From: Geminicoccaceae bacterium
GTDB lineage: Bacteria > Pseudomonadota > Alphaproteobacteria > Geminicoccales > Geminicoccaceae
Direction: 5' to 3'
Assembly (NCBI GenBank): GCA_025999455.1
Contig: AP024683.1
Coordinates: 1,991,501-2,055,500 of the forward strand
Length of the DNA stretch: 64,000 nt
The notes beneath the pieces were generated by a model that worked only from the letters and a program-made list of their open reading frames with translations, searched no databases and had not been told where the DNA came from. Every line of letters starts with the position of its first letter. Position 1 is the first letter of the stretch. Shown in pieces: positions 63,422 through 64,000 of this stretch. The position numbers and the translations under genes are program-made.

Positions 63422-64000
63422 TCAGCTCGGGACCCGGACCCGTTCGCCGCGGCGGGCCGAAAGGAGCAGGGCCTCGATCAGCCGGTGGACGGCAAGGGCG
63501 CTCCGGCCGCAGGATCGCGGCTCGCGGCCTTCGTCGATCGCGTCGAGGAAGTCGGCGATCACCGCCCGGTGCCAATCGTGCGGGAAATCCATGAAGGCCG
63601 CCCCGCCGCCCGTCCCGGCCGCCTCGCCGAAGCGTTCCTCGCTGCCGTCCGGCCTTTGCAGCCGGAGCGTCCCGCCCTCGAGGAGCGCACGCGCGTCCGT
63701 GCCGACGACCCGGATCTCCTCGGTCGCACCGGGCCAGGCCGCGGTGGTCGCGAAGAGGGCGCCGGGGACGCCGCTCTCGACGACGAAACCGCCGGCCACG
63801 AAATCCTCCCCCTCCATCCGGTGCAGGCAGGTGGTCGCGGCCACCGCCGCCACCTCGCGGACCGGGCCCAGGAGGTGGATCAGGAGGTCGAGCGTGTGGA
63901 TCGCCTGGGTGATCAGCACCCCGCCGCCGTCGCGGACGAGCGTCCCACGACCCGGCTGGTCGTAATAGCTCTGCGGGCGCCACCAGGGGATCCGGACCTC
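63422..64000 (-). CDS. Gfo/Idh/MocA-family oxidoreductase, N-terminal part outside window
   Basis: The last 192 residues of a NAD(P)-dependent sugar-type oxidoreductase; the frame is open through the window edge. Visible are PWWRPQSYYDQPGRGTL, then RDGGGVLITQAIHTLDLLIH with the catalytic His of the family (DGGGxxxxxxxHxxD), a beta-sheet C-terminal domain, and DFPHDWHRAVIADFLDAID near the end. The Rossmann domain lies beyond 64000. Substrate cannot be predicted. It is convergent with the DUF29 pair, 27 nt apart. Confidence 0.92.
   Translation of the reverse strand, partial: EVRIPWWRPQSYYDQPGRGTLVRDGGGVLITQAIHTLDLLIHLLGPVREVAAVAATTCLHRMEGEDFVAGGFVVESGVPGALFATTAAWPGATEEIRVVGTDARALLEGGTLRLQRPDGSEERFGEAAGTGGGAAFMDFPHDWHRAVIADFLDAIDEGREPRSCGRSALAVHRLIEALLLSARRGERVRVPS

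Overview
This window is very GC-rich DNA, with almost all G or C at third codon positions. It comes from an alphaproteobacterium, probably a member of the Rhodospirillales/Geminicoccales side of the class. The evidence is the run ftsB-pdhA-pdhB(with lipoyl domain)-pdhC, the paired two-component systems ntrB-ntrC and ntrY-ntrX next to trkA-hfq-hflX, a fused ispDF, and a ppiD-trpE pair divergent from tpiA-secG-pyrG-kdsA-eno. The species cannot be named from sequence reading alone.

Layout. 1-6953 (minus strand): a truncated coiled-coil secreted protein, a nucleoside hydrolase, an OmpA-type coiled-coil protein, trpE and a PpiD-like periplasmic folding factor. 7103-16339 (plus): tpiA, secG, pyrG, kdsA, eno, ftsB and the three pyruvate dehydrogenase subunits, closely packed with several ATGA overlaps. 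16336-24485: a small cysteine-containing protein (minus), then asd, xseA, mazG, sixA (minus), ppk and ppx. 24460-34843 (minus): hflX, hfq, a D-amino acid aminotransferase, trkA, ntrX, ntrY, ntrC and ntrB. 35001-39866: ispDF, pncC, a cytochrome P460, an HxlR regulator, a RatA/COQ10 protein, lipA and yjbQ.

39988-55162 is a complete type I-C CRISPR-Cas locus. The operon is cas3-cas5c-cas8c(-cas11c inside)-cas7c-cas4-cas1-cas2, followed by a leader and an array of 109 full 32-nt repeats with 109 spacers. At its far end the array does not stop normally. The last repeat is a chimera: its 5' half is the I-C repeat and its 3' half is a type I-E repeat. Exactly 32 nt downstream lies a degenerate I-E-like repeat, so a relic of a second CRISPR type is welded to the trailer end. 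I regard this as the most unusual structure in the window. The array also shows duplicated, overlapping and variant spacers that point to repeated sampling of the same targets and to a CTC-type PAM.

55515-64000: lpd (the E3 subunit that completes the pyruvate dehydrogenase complex, separated from pdhABC by about 40 kb), a NIPSNAP-family protein, a Tat-type serine hydrolase downstream of a molybdenum hydroxylase large subunit, a 3-hydroxyisobutyrate-dehydrogenase-like enzyme, two tandem DUF29 genes and the C-terminal part of a Gfo/Idh/MocA oxidoreductase.

How the parts fit. The housekeeping genes are lower glycolysis into acetyl-CoA (tpiA, eno, pdhABC, lpd, with lipA supplying the lipoyl cofactor), nitrogen and redox signalling (ntrBC, ntrYX), polyphosphate and nucleotide housekeeping (ppk, ppx, mazG), and isoprenoid and LPS precursor synthesis (ispDF, kdsA). 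From the order usual in relatives, the block from hflX to lpd looks inverted as a unit relative to pdhC, and the CRISPR-Cas locus then sits between lipA-yjbQ and lpd. No tRNA, rRNA, insertion sequence or prophage gene was recognised.
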